NCBI RefSeq assembly: GCF_050571805.1
Contig: NZ_CP192219.1
Length of the DNA stretch: 64,000 bases
Direction: 5' to 3' (one strand)
Source: Halodesulfovibrio aestuarii
GTDB taxonomy: Bacteria > Desulfobacterota > Desulfovibrionia > Desulfovibrionales > Desulfovibrionaceae
Of the stretch, positions 54,323 through 62,807 are shown piece after piece. The notes below the pieces were generated by a model that worked only from the letters and a program-made list of their open reading frames with translations, was not told the origin of the DNA and made no database searches. Position 1 is the stretch's first letter; every line of letters begins with the position of its first letter. A program made the translations under genes and the position numbers.

Positions 54323-55157
54323 TACACTTGCACCTGCAGTGATGTTCGAAAGATTCTTTTTCCAGGCTGGAGAATGCAGCCAATCTCTGTCGTAATTCAC
54401 CAAAATCTACCTTGTGACCGTCAAATTCAGGACCGTCTACACAAGCAAATTTGGTTTCTCCGCCAACAGTAACCCGGCAGGCACCACACATGCCAACGCC
54501 GTCCACCATAATGGAGTTGAGGCTTACAGTGGTAGGAGTACCAAATGGTTCGGTAGTTTTAGATACAGCAGCCATCATCGGCACAGGGCCAACAGCTACC
54601 ACTTCGATAACAGAGTCATCTTTTTCAAGACGTTCTTTCAACAGGTCAGTAACAAGGCCGTGATGGCCATAGGAACCGTCATCAGTAGAGATGAGAACTT
54701 CCGGACAGAACTCTTTAAGTTCTTTTTCAAACAACAAGAGGTCTTTAGTACGGGCACCAATGATAGCAACGACATGGTTGCCGGCTTGGTGGTGACCCTT
54801 AGCAATATGATGCATAGCAGCAATTCCGGTACCGCCACCAACACAGATAACTGTGCCGCCAGTGTGCAGTTGGGTTGCTTTTCCGAGTGGGCCACAAAGG
54901 TCGAGAATTTCATCACCTTCGTTCAACTCTTCGAGTAACGCTGTGGATTTGCCGAGTACGAGATATACAATAGTGATGGTACCGTTTTCAGTGTCAGTGT
55001 CAGCAATTGTAAGTGGAATACGTTCGCCATGCTCCGTAACACGTAAGATAACAAAGTTGCCGGGCTTGGCTTTTGCCGCAATATGCGGTGCATCAATAAC
55101 CAGCTTGCTGGTTTGTCCTGGGATTAACTGTTCTTTTTTGAGAATTTTATTAGCCAT
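54309..55157 (-). CDS. nfnA: NfnA/SudB-type ferredoxin-NADP reductase-like subunit
   Basis: This 282-residue FAD/NAD-binding subunit resembles dihydroorotate dehydrogenase electron-transfer subunits. It has a flavin-binding beta-barrel (FVILRVTEHGERIPLTIADT near 37), the nucleotide-binding GGTGIAAMHHIA segment near 110, and a [2Fe-2S] site with GMCGACRVTVGG and FACVDGPEFDG at the C-terminus. With NfnB it couples NADH, NADPH and ferredoxin pools. The ATG at 55157 lies 66 bases after an upstream in-frame ATG; family alignment favours MANKILKK as the start. Confidence 0.88.
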   Translation of the reverse strand: MANKILKKEQLIPGQTSKLVIDAPHIAAKAKPGNFVILRVTEHGERIPLTIADTDTENGTITIVYLVLGKSTALLEELNEGDEILDLCGPLGKATQLHTGGTVICVGGGTGIAAMHHIAKGHHQAGNHVVAIIGARTKDLLLFEKELKEFCPEVLISTDDGSYGHHGLVTDLLKERLEKDDSVIEVVAVGPVPMMAAVSKTTEPFGTPTTVSLNSIMVDGVGMCGACRVTVGGETKFACVDGPEFDGHKVDFGELRQRLAAFSSLEKESFEHHCRCKCNDNK

Positions 55158-55813
55158 AATCATACCTGTTCCGCTGGTGAGAATATACAGCGACAGCGGA
55201 AATGTTAGTGCGTTGAAGCGCATGTCAGCCTTGGGAAAAGACCGAGCAGATTGCAGCCGATTACAGTACGTATCGGGGACCTAGAACAATGGTCGTTTAG
55301 TGTCATCTGGTAGATAGCTGTGAACAAAGACGTAATAAACCCCTGACAAGTATCATTATGCCATGATGTTACAGCTCGGTGCGGTTTGAAATGTGAGGGG
55401 GAGTCCCCAAAAGCACCGGACTAACTATACGACGTGCAGCAAGATAAATATTCTCCTAACACGGCATTCCCAAACTAGTGAAGTACTAAGATGCACCTCA
55501 AAAAAATGAACAGCATTAACAGTGTAAGTTGCCGTGGATATAGAATAACGCCTTCTCTGTAAAAAATGCACAGTATGGCTGTATTGTTTTTTTACGACAG
55601 CATACGCTATTCTCGGATATGGTTTGTAAATGTGCTGCTCAGGATTACTCCAGAGCAGCACTGTTGTGGTTTACATAGTCGACCAACGAATGATGTTGTT
55701 ATCCGGTCTTATGTATACTTTATGGCACAACACATATTGATTTTGTTCTCAAACGGGATAGTCTTGTGCGCGTTTCAGCACAAGCAAGGCTCTTTTTTGC
55801 TGAAAATTACCAA
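55158..55813. other. Gene-free spacer between nfnA and the fum-frd operon
   Basis: This 656-base stretch has no convincing reading frame. It must hold the nfnA promoter. A 9-bp perfect stem GTGCTGCTC / GAGCAGCAC at 55632-55661, without a T-run, may be where the fumarase transcript ends. Confidence 0.6.
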
Positions 55814-56359
55814 CTATAAATCATAGTTCGGTTTAGCGTACTGCTCATTGCCGTATGAATCGTTTACTACAAGCAGCGGAAACTTGGTCACTTTCAGTTT
55901 GCGGATTGCTTCAGGACCCAAGTCTTCAAAAGCGATTACTTCGGCCTCATCAATACATTGTGACAGAAGTGCTCCTGCTCCGCCTGTTGCACCAAAATAT
56001 ACACCTGTATGTTCTTCCAGTGTCTTACGCACCTCTGCGTTACGTTTGCCTTTTCCGATAGTGGCTTTTACACCGAGGCGATACAGGCGCGGAGCATAGG
56101 CATCCATACGATAACTTGTGGTTGGACCAGCCGAACCGATAGGGCGTCCTTCCGGTGCAGGGCTTGGCCCGACATAATAAATAACTGCACCTTGCAGGTC
56201 GAATGGTAAATTTTCACCTTTGTCGAGCATGTCGCACAAACGCTTATGTGCTGCGTCACGGGCTGTGTAGATAGTGCCTGTAAGCTTTACTACATCACCT
56301 GCTTTGAGCTTTTTTATATCTTCATCACATAACGGGGCTGTCAGTTCGTAGGTAGCCAT
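55814..56359 (-). CDS. Fumarate hydratase class I, beta subunit
   Basis: This 181-residue subunit of the two-subunit iron-sulfur fumarase starts MATYELTAPLCDEDIKKLKA and carries GPTTSYRMDAYAPRL near 96 and KGKRNAEVRKTLEEH near 120. Together with the alpha subunit it interconverts malate and fumarate. Its ATG overlaps the alpha TAA by one base (TAATG), which selects this start over a longer frame and implies coupling. It is the last gene of the operon. Confidence 0.93.
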   Translation of the reverse strand: MATYELTAPLCDEDIKKLKAGDVVKLTGTIYTARDAAHKRLCDMLDKGENLPFDLQGAVIYYVGPSPAPEGRPIGSAGPTTSYRMDAYAPRLYRLGVKATIGKGKRNAEVRKTLEEHTGVYFGATGGAGALLSQCIDEAEVIAFEDLGPEAIRKLKVTKFPLLVVNDSYGNEQYAKPNYDL

Positions 56360-57195
56360 TAGATTTCGACCTCCTTGATGCGTGAGGAATGACACTGAAC
56401 GTTTACAGCAAGCGGCAGACTTGCAATATGGCACGGGCGCATTTCAATTTTTACACCGAGGCTTGTTGTTTTACCGCCAAGTCCCATAGGGCCGATGCCG
56501 AGCTTGTTTATTTCAGCAAGCAGTTCTTCTTCCATTGCCGCCAACTCCGGATCGGGGTTTGGCTCGCTCAGCGGGCGGAATAGTGCTTTTTTCGCTAAGG
56601 TCGGGGCAAGATCGAAAGTTCCGCCGATACCGACACCGACAATAGTAGGTGGGCATGGGTTCGGGCCTGCTTCTGCCATACGTCGTACGACAAATTCCTT
56701 AATGCCTTCCCATCCCTGTGCAGGGGTGAGCATCGTGCAACGGGACATGTTTTCAGAGCCACCGCCCTTTGCCATATGTTTGATGTTGATTTTGTCACCC
56801 GGAACAATGTCTACATGGACAACTGCCGGCGAATTATCCCCAGTGTTGGCTCGGGTAAGTGGATGACATAAGGATTTGCGGAGCAGGCCTTTGTCATACC
56901 CTTCGGTCATTGCGTTGTTGATAATTTCAATAAGGTTTCCTTCAACATGAACCTGATCACCAAGTTCTACAAAGAAAACGCCTACTCCAGTATCCTGACA
57001 CAATGGAAGTCCGGAACTTGCAGCAAGCTCTGCGTTTTCCAGTAATTGCCCAAGGATTTCACGTGCCGATGCGGAGTCTTCATTTTCTCTCGCGTCTGCA
57101 ATTGCCTGCTTTACGTCTTCCGGCAGGTAACGCGCAGCGGTTAAAACAAGGTTTACCACTGCGTCATGAATAATTTCAGCTTTAATGGTTCTCAT
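56359..57195 (-). CDS. Fumarate hydratase class I, alpha subunit
   Basis: This 278-residue subunit holds the [4Fe-4S] cluster. Family segments are SSGLPLCQDTGVGVFFVELG near 60 (first Cys), GGGSENMSRCTML near 150 and GIGGTFDLAPTLAKKALFRP near 200. It overlaps the 3' end of frdB by 14 bases, tying the fumarase to fumarate reductase. Confidence 0.94.
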   Translation of the reverse strand: MRTIKAEIIHDAVVNLVLTAARYLPEDVKQAIADARENEDSASAREILGQLLENAELAASSGLPLCQDTGVGVFFVELGDQVHVEGNLIEIINNAMTEGYDKGLLRKSLCHPLTRANTGDNSPAVVHVDIVPGDKINIKHMAKGGGSENMSRCTMLTPAQGWEGIKEFVVRRMAEAGPNPCPPTIVGVGIGGTFDLAPTLAKKALFRPLSEPNPDPELAAMEEELLAEINKLGIGPMGLGGKTTSLGVKIEMRPCHIASLPLAVNVQCHSSRIKEVEI

Positions 57196-57970
57196 GACAA
57201 CATCCCTTATGAGAGAGTTTATTAATCAGCGTCTTTGGCAGAATACCTTTTACGGAGTGCAGAGCCAGCATGCGGCGCATAATGCCGAGCTGATCCTGCA
57301 AAGGAATATGTTTAGGGCAGACATCTTCACAGGCTAGCAGCCCCATACAGCCGAACACGCCTTGATCGTTGCCGATTACTTCGTAGTAGTTTTCCGCGTT
57401 TCTTTCATCTCTAGGATCTAAATAGAAGCGGGCAACACGGACGATGGCGGCTGCGCCAAGGAAGTCCGGACGCATACGTGCTGTACCGCATGCAGAGATG
57501 CAGCAGCCGCATTCTACACATCGATCAAGCTCGAAGATTTCATTCGCAAGGGAGTTTTCCATGCGTGCTTCTTCCTGCGTTGGATCAAAATGTTCATGGT
57601 CGTTATGTACCCATGCTTCAATGCGTGTTCCTGCGTCACGGAACCATACTCCTGTATCAACAGAAAGGTCACCGATGAGTTTAAATATCGGCAACGGATG
57701 CAGTACAATATGTTCCGGCAGATCTTTTGTCTGCGTATGACAAGCAAGACCGGGCCGCCCGTTTATAACCATGCCGCAGGAGCCGCAGATACCAGCGCGG
57801 CAGCAGAAATCAAACTGCAATGTCGCGTCGCGAGTATCACGGATGATATTCAGCGCGATAAACAGGGTCATGGAATCATATTCATCAATGTAGAACGATT
57901 CCATGTGCGGTTCGGAACTTGGATCAAGCGGGTTGTAACGGAATATTTCGATATGGAGACGTCGGCTCAT
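57182..57970 (-). CDS. frdB: Fumarate reductase iron-sulfur subunit
   Basis: This 262-residue subunit has the [2Fe-2S] cysteines CCRAGICGSCGMV near 56 and the C-terminal ferredoxin-type cysteines CVECGCCISACGTARMRP near 150 and CMGLLACEDVCPKHIP near 206. It carries electrons from the cytochrome b subunit to FrdA. It starts 11 bases after frdA ends. The closest layout is the Wolinella-type quinol:fumarate reductase. Confidence 0.95.
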   Translation of the reverse strand: MSRRLHIEIFRYNPLDPSSEPHMESFYIDEYDSMTLFIALNIIRDTRDATLQFDFCCRAGICGSCGMVINGRPGLACHTQTKDLPEHIVLHPLPIFKLIGDLSVDTGVWFRDAGTRIEAWVHNDHEHFDPTQEEARMENSLANEIFELDRCVECGCCISACGTARMRPDFLGAAAIVRVARFYLDPRDERNAENYYEVIGNDQGVFGCMGLLACEDVCPKHIPLQDQLGIMRRMLALHSVKGILPKTLINKLSHKGCCHENH

Positions 57971-57981
57971 AAGTCACTCCC

Positions 57982-59871
57982 TTACTTTTTTTCTTCCGCA
58001 GGTGCGGCATTGTCGGATGCTTTTTTCTCAGGGACACGAAGCTTTTCAGCTGGAATATCGGCCTGAATGATCTTTCCGCCGCCGTATCCGCGTTCTCCTG
58101 GAGGGATTTCAAAGTAAGGTGAGGCATCTTCGTACTTGAGAGTCGGCAGGGAATCGCCTTTTTCCCAGTATGCCAGCGTGCGGTTGAGCCAATCTTTATC
58201 GTTACGTTCGGGATAATCATCACGCGTGTGTGCGCCGCGGGACTCAGTGCGCTTAAGTGCGCCCAATGCGGTACATTGTGCAAGTTTGATCATGCCGGGG
58301 ATACGCAAGGCTAACGAAATTTCCGGATTAAACCCGATGGTGCTGCCTTGCAGACCTATGTTCTTAGAACGCGCGTAGAGTTCCTCCAGTTTGTCCACTG
58401 CGGTCTGCAGGTCCTTACCATTACGGAAGATTCCTACGTAGTCCATCATTATGTGTTGCATTTCATCACGCAAGGTGATGGCGCTTTCTTTTCCAGAATT
58501 ACCGGCAAGGTTTTTAATGCGTTCTTCAGTTTTTATGTAGGCATCTCGCACAGCACTTTGTTTGAAATCAACAGCGTGTCCTTGAAGGAATTCCACTATT
58601 TTTTTACCAACGTAGCGGCCAGCCACAACAGTTTCTGCAAGAGAGTTTCCGCCAAGCCTGTTGAACCCATGCATGTCCCAGCATGCTGCTTCACCTGCTG
58701 CGAATAGCCCTGTAAGACCGTAAGCTGCACCATCTTTGTTGGTGCGTACGCCCCCCATGGAATAATGCTGAGTCGGGCGAACCGGAATGAGATCGGTGAT
58801 TGGATTCACACCAAGGAAGCTGGTGCAGATATCGTATACTTCGCGGAGCTTTGTTGTGATGTGCTTTTCGCCAAGGTGGCGGATGTCGAGCCATAGATGG
58901 TCGCCATATGGAGATTTAACACCAAAGCCTTTTGCCATGTGTTCCTGCATACGGCGGGAAACGACATCACGGGAGGCCAGTTCTGCTTTTTCCGGTTCAT
59001 AATCAGGCATAAAACGGTATTCGTTTATGTCGAGAAGCGTGCCGCCGTCACCTCGGCAGCCTTCTGTTACAAGGATATCTGTAGGTACGGTTCCTGTAGG
59101 GTGAAACTGGATGGCTTCCATGTTACCCAGAGGAACCAGCCCTGTGTCCAGTGCTGTAATCTGGCCGCCGCCGTCACAGATAACTGCGTTGGTTGTTGCC
59201 TTGTAGATACGTCCGTATCCGCCTGTAGCTATGAGAGTGGCTGTTGCGAAATACGCCATAAGCTCTCCGGTGCGCAGGCAACGGACAATGGCACCTATGC
59301 AGTTTTCGCCGTCGTGGATAAGAGCTTCTGCCTGTGCCCGGTCATGAATATTGACATTGTATCGTAGACACATGGAGTCGAGCGTATTGAGAACAGAGCG
59401 GCCTGTACCGTCTGCTGTGTAACAGGTTCGCCATTTAGCAGTGCCGCCGAAGGCTCTGGCGTGGATGAGGCCGTGCTTTTCTTTGCTTTCTACTGCCTCA
59501 AACGGTTTGCCGCCTTTGTAATATGTTGCAGGGCCTTGTTCAACACGGTTCCAAGGTACTCCCCAGTGGGCAACTTCGCGCATCACAATCGGGGCTGTAT
59601 CCGCAAAAATTCTGGCAACTTCCTGATCACATCCCCAGTCTGAACCTTTAACGGTATCTGCAAAGTGGATATCCGGAGAATCTCCTTCACCCATAACGCA
59701 GTTGCCGAGAGCCGCCTGCATTCCGCCCTGAGCGGCAGAGGAGTGGGAACGGCGCGGCGGAACAATAGAAAGACAGGTTGTATTAAATCCGGCTTTGGCA
59801 GCTTCAACAGCTACACGTTCTCCGGCAAGTCCTGCGCCAATGCATAATAAGTCGGTGTAGAAAATCTGCAT
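57982..59871 (-). CDS. frdA: Fumarate reductase flavoprotein subunit
   Basis: This 629-residue catalytic subunit binds FAD covalently and reduces fumarate to succinate. It has the FAD motif CIGAGLAGERVAVEAAKAGF near 11, RRSHSSAAQGGMQAAL near 41 (flavinylation and substrate region), MEAIQFHPTGTVPTDILVTE near 250 and NRLGGNSLAETVVAGRYVG near 395. It lies between frdC and frdB on the minus strand, the frdCAB order of epsilon- and deltaproteobacteria. Confidence 0.96.
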   Translation of the reverse strand: MQIFYTDLLCIGAGLAGERVAVEAAKAGFNTTCLSIVPPRRSHSSAAQGGMQAALGNCVMGEGDSPDIHFADTVKGSDWGCDQEVARIFADTAPIVMREVAHWGVPWNRVEQGPATYYKGGKPFEAVESKEKHGLIHARAFGGTAKWRTCYTADGTGRSVLNTLDSMCLRYNVNIHDRAQAEALIHDGENCIGAIVRCLRTGELMAYFATATLIATGGYGRIYKATTNAVICDGGGQITALDTGLVPLGNMEAIQFHPTGTVPTDILVTEGCRGDGGTLLDINEYRFMPDYEPEKAELASRDVVSRRMQEHMAKGFGVKSPYGDHLWLDIRHLGEKHITTKLREVYDICTSFLGVNPITDLIPVRPTQHYSMGGVRTNKDGAAYGLTGLFAAGEAACWDMHGFNRLGGNSLAETVVAGRYVGKKIVEFLQGHAVDFKQSAVRDAYIKTEERIKNLAGNSGKESAITLRDEMQHIMMDYVGIFRNGKDLQTAVDKLEELYARSKNIGLQGSTIGFNPEISLALRIPGMIKLAQCTALGALKRTESRGAHTRDDYPERNDKDWLNRTLAYWEKGDSLPTLKYEDASPYFEIPPGERGYGGGKIIQADIPAEKLRVPEKKASDNAAPAEEKK

Positions 59872-59889
59872 AAGAATGTTCCTTCTAGC

Positions 59890-60555
59890 TTATATGCCAC
59901 TGTGCAGAGGCAGATACATAAATCGAATAAGCGTGATGAGACCTATAAAGATGAAGCCGCCCATAAGTGCGTTTTCTCTTTTTTTATACCATGTACGGTT
60001 GTCCTTTGTGATGACGCCGTATTTTACCCCGATGCGGTAAAAACCGATGCCTACGTGGATTTCTGCAACTGGGAGAAGGATAAGATAGAACGGCAGCCAG
60101 CCTCCGTGCTGGATACGTGCCGCACTCTTAACTGCTGTAATAGGCAGATCCGTTAATACAACCCACATGTGTATACCGGCCATAATGAGGATGATAAGAG
60201 CAGTGGCAACCTGTGCCAGCCACATCCAGGTGTCACGGTGCTTCATCATAACGCTATGTTTGATGAAGGCGTCTGATTCTGAAACCTTCCACGGCATTTT
60301 TCGTGCCGCAAGGAGGAAATGTATAAAGATAAGGATGCCAATCAACGGACCACCTACTTGTGCCATGTAGGTAACTTCAAAGAACCACGCAATGGCGTTC
60401 ATAAGGCCGGGACCTATAATTACACTGGAAACAAGCAGCATGTGCGCCCATAGGAATAAAATAAGCAGGACGCCGGAGATCATTTGGAGAAGATCCAGAC
60501 GCCCCTGTGTCTTAGTTTTTGAAGGGGCATGTAGAGTGATGGTACTAACGTTCAT
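59890..60555 (-). CDS. frdC: Fumarate reductase cytochrome b subunit
   Basis: This 221-residue inner-membrane subunit has five predicted helices and histidines placed to bind two hemes (FLWAHMLLVSS near 37, FIHFLLAARK near 85, AGIHMWVVLTDLP near 125, VAEIHVGIGFYRIG near 155). It oxidises menaquinol and passes electrons to FrdB. GGAGG precedes the ATG. A palindromic site lies about 70-110 bases upstream. Confidence 0.92.
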   Translation of the reverse strand: MNVSTITLHAPSKTKTQGRLDLLQMISGVLLILFLWAHMLLVSSVIIGPGLMNAIAWFFEVTYMAQVGGPLIGILIFIHFLLAARKMPWKVSESDAFIKHSVMMKHRDTWMWLAQVATALIILIMAGIHMWVVLTDLPITAVKSAARIQHGGWLPFYLILLPVAEIHVGIGFYRIGVKYGVITKDNRTWYKKRENALMGGFIFIGLITLIRFMYLPLHSGI

Positions 60556-60624
60556 TATTCATCCTCCATACAAGTTGCATAAAAAAAGTTATTAGTTGTG
60601 CATGATAGGTAAAAAAAAGGAACA

Positions 60625-60667
60625 AATCCACATGATATATCAATTATATTAGTATATTATGTGGATT
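60625..60667. promoter_or_regulatory. Inverted-repeat operator upstream of frdCAB-fum
   Basis: AATCCACATGATATA (60625-60639) and TATATTATGTGGATT (60653-60667) match as an inverted repeat at 14 of 15 positions, around a 13-base AT-rich centre. The position just before frdC suggests a regulator site controlling the operon; the core half-site is AATCCACAT. Confidence 0.6.
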
Positions 60668-61460
60668 AATAAAATGTATATGGTTGAGCGCACATGTGGT
60701 GTGAAAAAAGTTCTCTTAAAATCAGCCAATCATGATGTTGAAGAGCTGGTTGTGTAAGGAAACAAAGTGGGTATCTTAAGGTGTATTGTGAGAAGTGAGG
60801 TGGTGTGAGTGCTACAATAACGTTTGAAGAAGCGTTATTATTCAGTCCGGGCTAGTTCGGACTCATTCGGGAAAAGGAGTTTCTGATGGTGTTGGGCGGG
60901 CTGTTGGATTCCCGGATCTTTTGATGTGAAAAGCAAACCTTACTAGAGATAACAAATAGGCCCTCTGCGTGGAACAAACGTTCCTATGCAGGCGTTATCA
61001 AGGCGATAGTTATCAATGAGCGATGTATGGAAAACTTGCTCTGTGTATTTAAAACATCTTCTTGCTTATAAGTCCGGACATGTTTGGGTGCATTGTCACG
61101 GACTGTAAAGCTGTTGCGCATAGGGTAAAAAGAAGTTGTTTCATAAAAAGTCAAAAGATCCGGAAAAATCCAACAAATCCTATGAAGGGCAATTCATAGG
61201 GAAAACGACTGATTATGCGTGTGGTATATCCGAGCGCATAACTTACAGAATGGTATACGGATCGTATAGTTGTCATCGAGTTATGTGTATCGGGCATTGT
61301 ACCGGCTAATCTCAGTCAGCAAAGCCAAACTTCAAAGAGTAACGTTCTTTTAGTGTGTGCACTAAAAAAGCGTACTCCTTTGAATATCTTTTGCTTTTTT
61401 CTTCTTAAAATATGCTAGTAATTTTAAGATGTTGTATTGCAAAAGATTTGCCTGCAACAA
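60668..61460. other. Long gene-free, hairpin-rich region
   Basis: No convincing gene is seen. Perfect stems occur at 60816-60839 (AATAACG / CGTTATT), 60844-60863 (AGTCCG / CGGACT), near 61072-61107 (AGTCCG / CGGACT again), near 61180 (CCTATGAA / TTCATAGG) and 61348-61367 (TTTTAGTG / CACTAAAA). A 12-codon frame with AAGGAG upstream starts at 60886. The region may encode an untranslated RNA ending at the terminator at 61461-61497. Confidence 0.4.
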
Positions 61461-61497
61461 TAAAAAATCTCCTGCTCGTGGTACAGGAGATTTTTTA
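61461..61497. terminator. Bidirectional terminator with a 14-bp stem
   Basis: TAAAAAATCTCCTG and CAGGAGATTTTTTA are exact complements around a nine-base loop. No protein gene lies upstream on the plus strand for at least 900 bases, so it may end a non-coding transcript. Confidence 0.85.
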
Positions 61498-61658
61498 TAA
61501 AAAAGGAGGAAGAGGTCATATGTATCCAAATATCTTATTAAATATGGCAGTACTCACAAGACAAATGAATTAGCGCATGTGGACACAATAACCGGAGTAG
61601 ATTTAATTTCAAGTTTATAATATTGAAAGATACATTCATTTTTTTTGAAAGAGGATCT

Positions 61659-62570
61659 ATGAATATTACCATCAGGCAAATCGAACTATTCCTTTCGCTA
61701 ATGCGTAACCCACACATTGGAGCAGTCGCGCAGGAGCATTTTTTGACGCACTCTGCCGTTTCAATGGCGATTAAAGCATTAGAGCAAACTGTGGGTGAAC
61801 GATTGTTCGACCGGATCAGCAACAGGCTTGTACCTAACGAGAATGGTAAAATTCTTATGGAATGTCTTGAGCCTGCCTTTGAGCAGATTCGTGACGTTGA
61901 AACGCTGTTTAAGCGTGACAGAATGGCCGGTGTTCTCCGTGTCGGTGCAAGTTCTACTTTTGCGGATTACATCCTGCCGCAAGTTCTCTATGCATTTAAA
62001 AATAAATATCCCCAGAGTCAGATTGAAGTTATTAACTTCAATTCTGAGAACGTTGTTGAGCATGTCGAAAGTGGAGAGATTAATCTGGGCTTTATTGAAG
62101 GTGATTATGAATCACGTTCCGCAGAGTTTGAAGAAATTTATAAAGAAGAGCTTGTTGTTGTAACTTCCGATAAATATATGGCCGGGTTGCAAGAATACAG
62201 ATTGTCTGAGCTGTTGGATTTAGATTGGATATTACGTGAGCAGGGTTCTGGTACACGCCAGACCATGTGGAATTCTTTGGGGCAGGCCAAAAAAAATCTT
62301 AATATTTTTATGGAACTTGAGCATATAGAAGCGATTAAGTCGGTGCTGAAAAATCCGGGAACACTTAGTTGCATGTCTCCGTTCTGTTTTCAGCGTGAGC
62401 TTGCAAAAGGAGAATTATTTCCTGTGCAGCTCGAAGGAATACGTTTTAAACGCAGTCTTTATGCCGTGATGAACCGACAGAAATATCGTTCCAACCTGTT
62501 GAACCAGTTTGTATTTGACGTAAGGGAGCACCTTATGAAAATGCTGCCGCAGGTTTCAGCAGAAGACTAG
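61659..62570 (+). CDS. LysR-family transcriptional regulator
   Basis: This 303-residue DNA-binding protein has an N-terminal winged HTH (MNITIRQIELFLSLMRNPHI, then EHFLTHSAVSMAIKALEQTV and GERLFDR) and a periplasmic-binding-protein-like ligand domain from about 90 (LRVGASSTFADYILPQVLYA). AGAGGA precedes the ATG at 61659, favoured over 61623. The nearest possible targets are the downstream cstA and the upstream frd operon; neither is proven. Confidence 0.92.
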   Translation: MNITIRQIELFLSLMRNPHIGAVAQEHFLTHSAVSMAIKALEQTVGERLFDRISNRLVPNENGKILMECLEPAFEQIRDVETLFKRDRMAGVLRVGASSTFADYILPQVLYAFKNKYPQSQIEVINFNSENVVEHVESGEINLGFIEGDYESRSAEFEEIYKEELVVVTSDKYMAGLQEYRLSELLDLDWILREQGSGTRQTMWNSLGQAKKNLNIFMELEHIEAIKSVLKNPGTLSCMSPFCFQRELAKGELFPVQLEGIRFKRSLYAVMNRQKYRSNLLNQFVFDVREHLMKMLPQVSAED

Positions 62571-62631
62571 TCTGGAAAGATAATCTGTGCTCACATCGGG
62601 CGCATGGGAATGAACACGCATTGTTATTGTT

Positions 62632-62668
62632 GGGGAAAAGCTGAAATCTCAGTTTTTCCCCATTTTTT
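62632..62668 (+). terminator. Rho-independent terminator after the LysR gene
   Basis: GGGGAAAAGCTGA / TCAGTTTTTCCCC form a 13-base stem with one wobble pair, followed by six T. It separates the regulator from cstA. Confidence 0.85.
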
Positions 62669-62807
62669 ATGCGCAATCTCAATGAGCCATTGTAAAAGCA
62701 CTTTATTTCAGAGAGATAGTGATATTATACTAGCTATAACTTCTGTTATTATTCACCGTACACAGAATCTGAAATTTTAGGGAGAAAAGCAACTTAAGGA
62801 GAAGGGT

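Noticed and set aside
55425..55661. 78-residue minus-strand reading frame
   Set aside because: No ribosome site, odd composition, and it overlaps a hairpin in the nfn-fum spacer.
60886..60924. 12-codon leader-like frame (MVLGGLLDSRIF) after AAGGAG
   Set aside because: It has a good ribosome site, but no regulatory amino-acid run and no downstream plus-strand gene within 700 bases, so a leader peptide cannot be supported.
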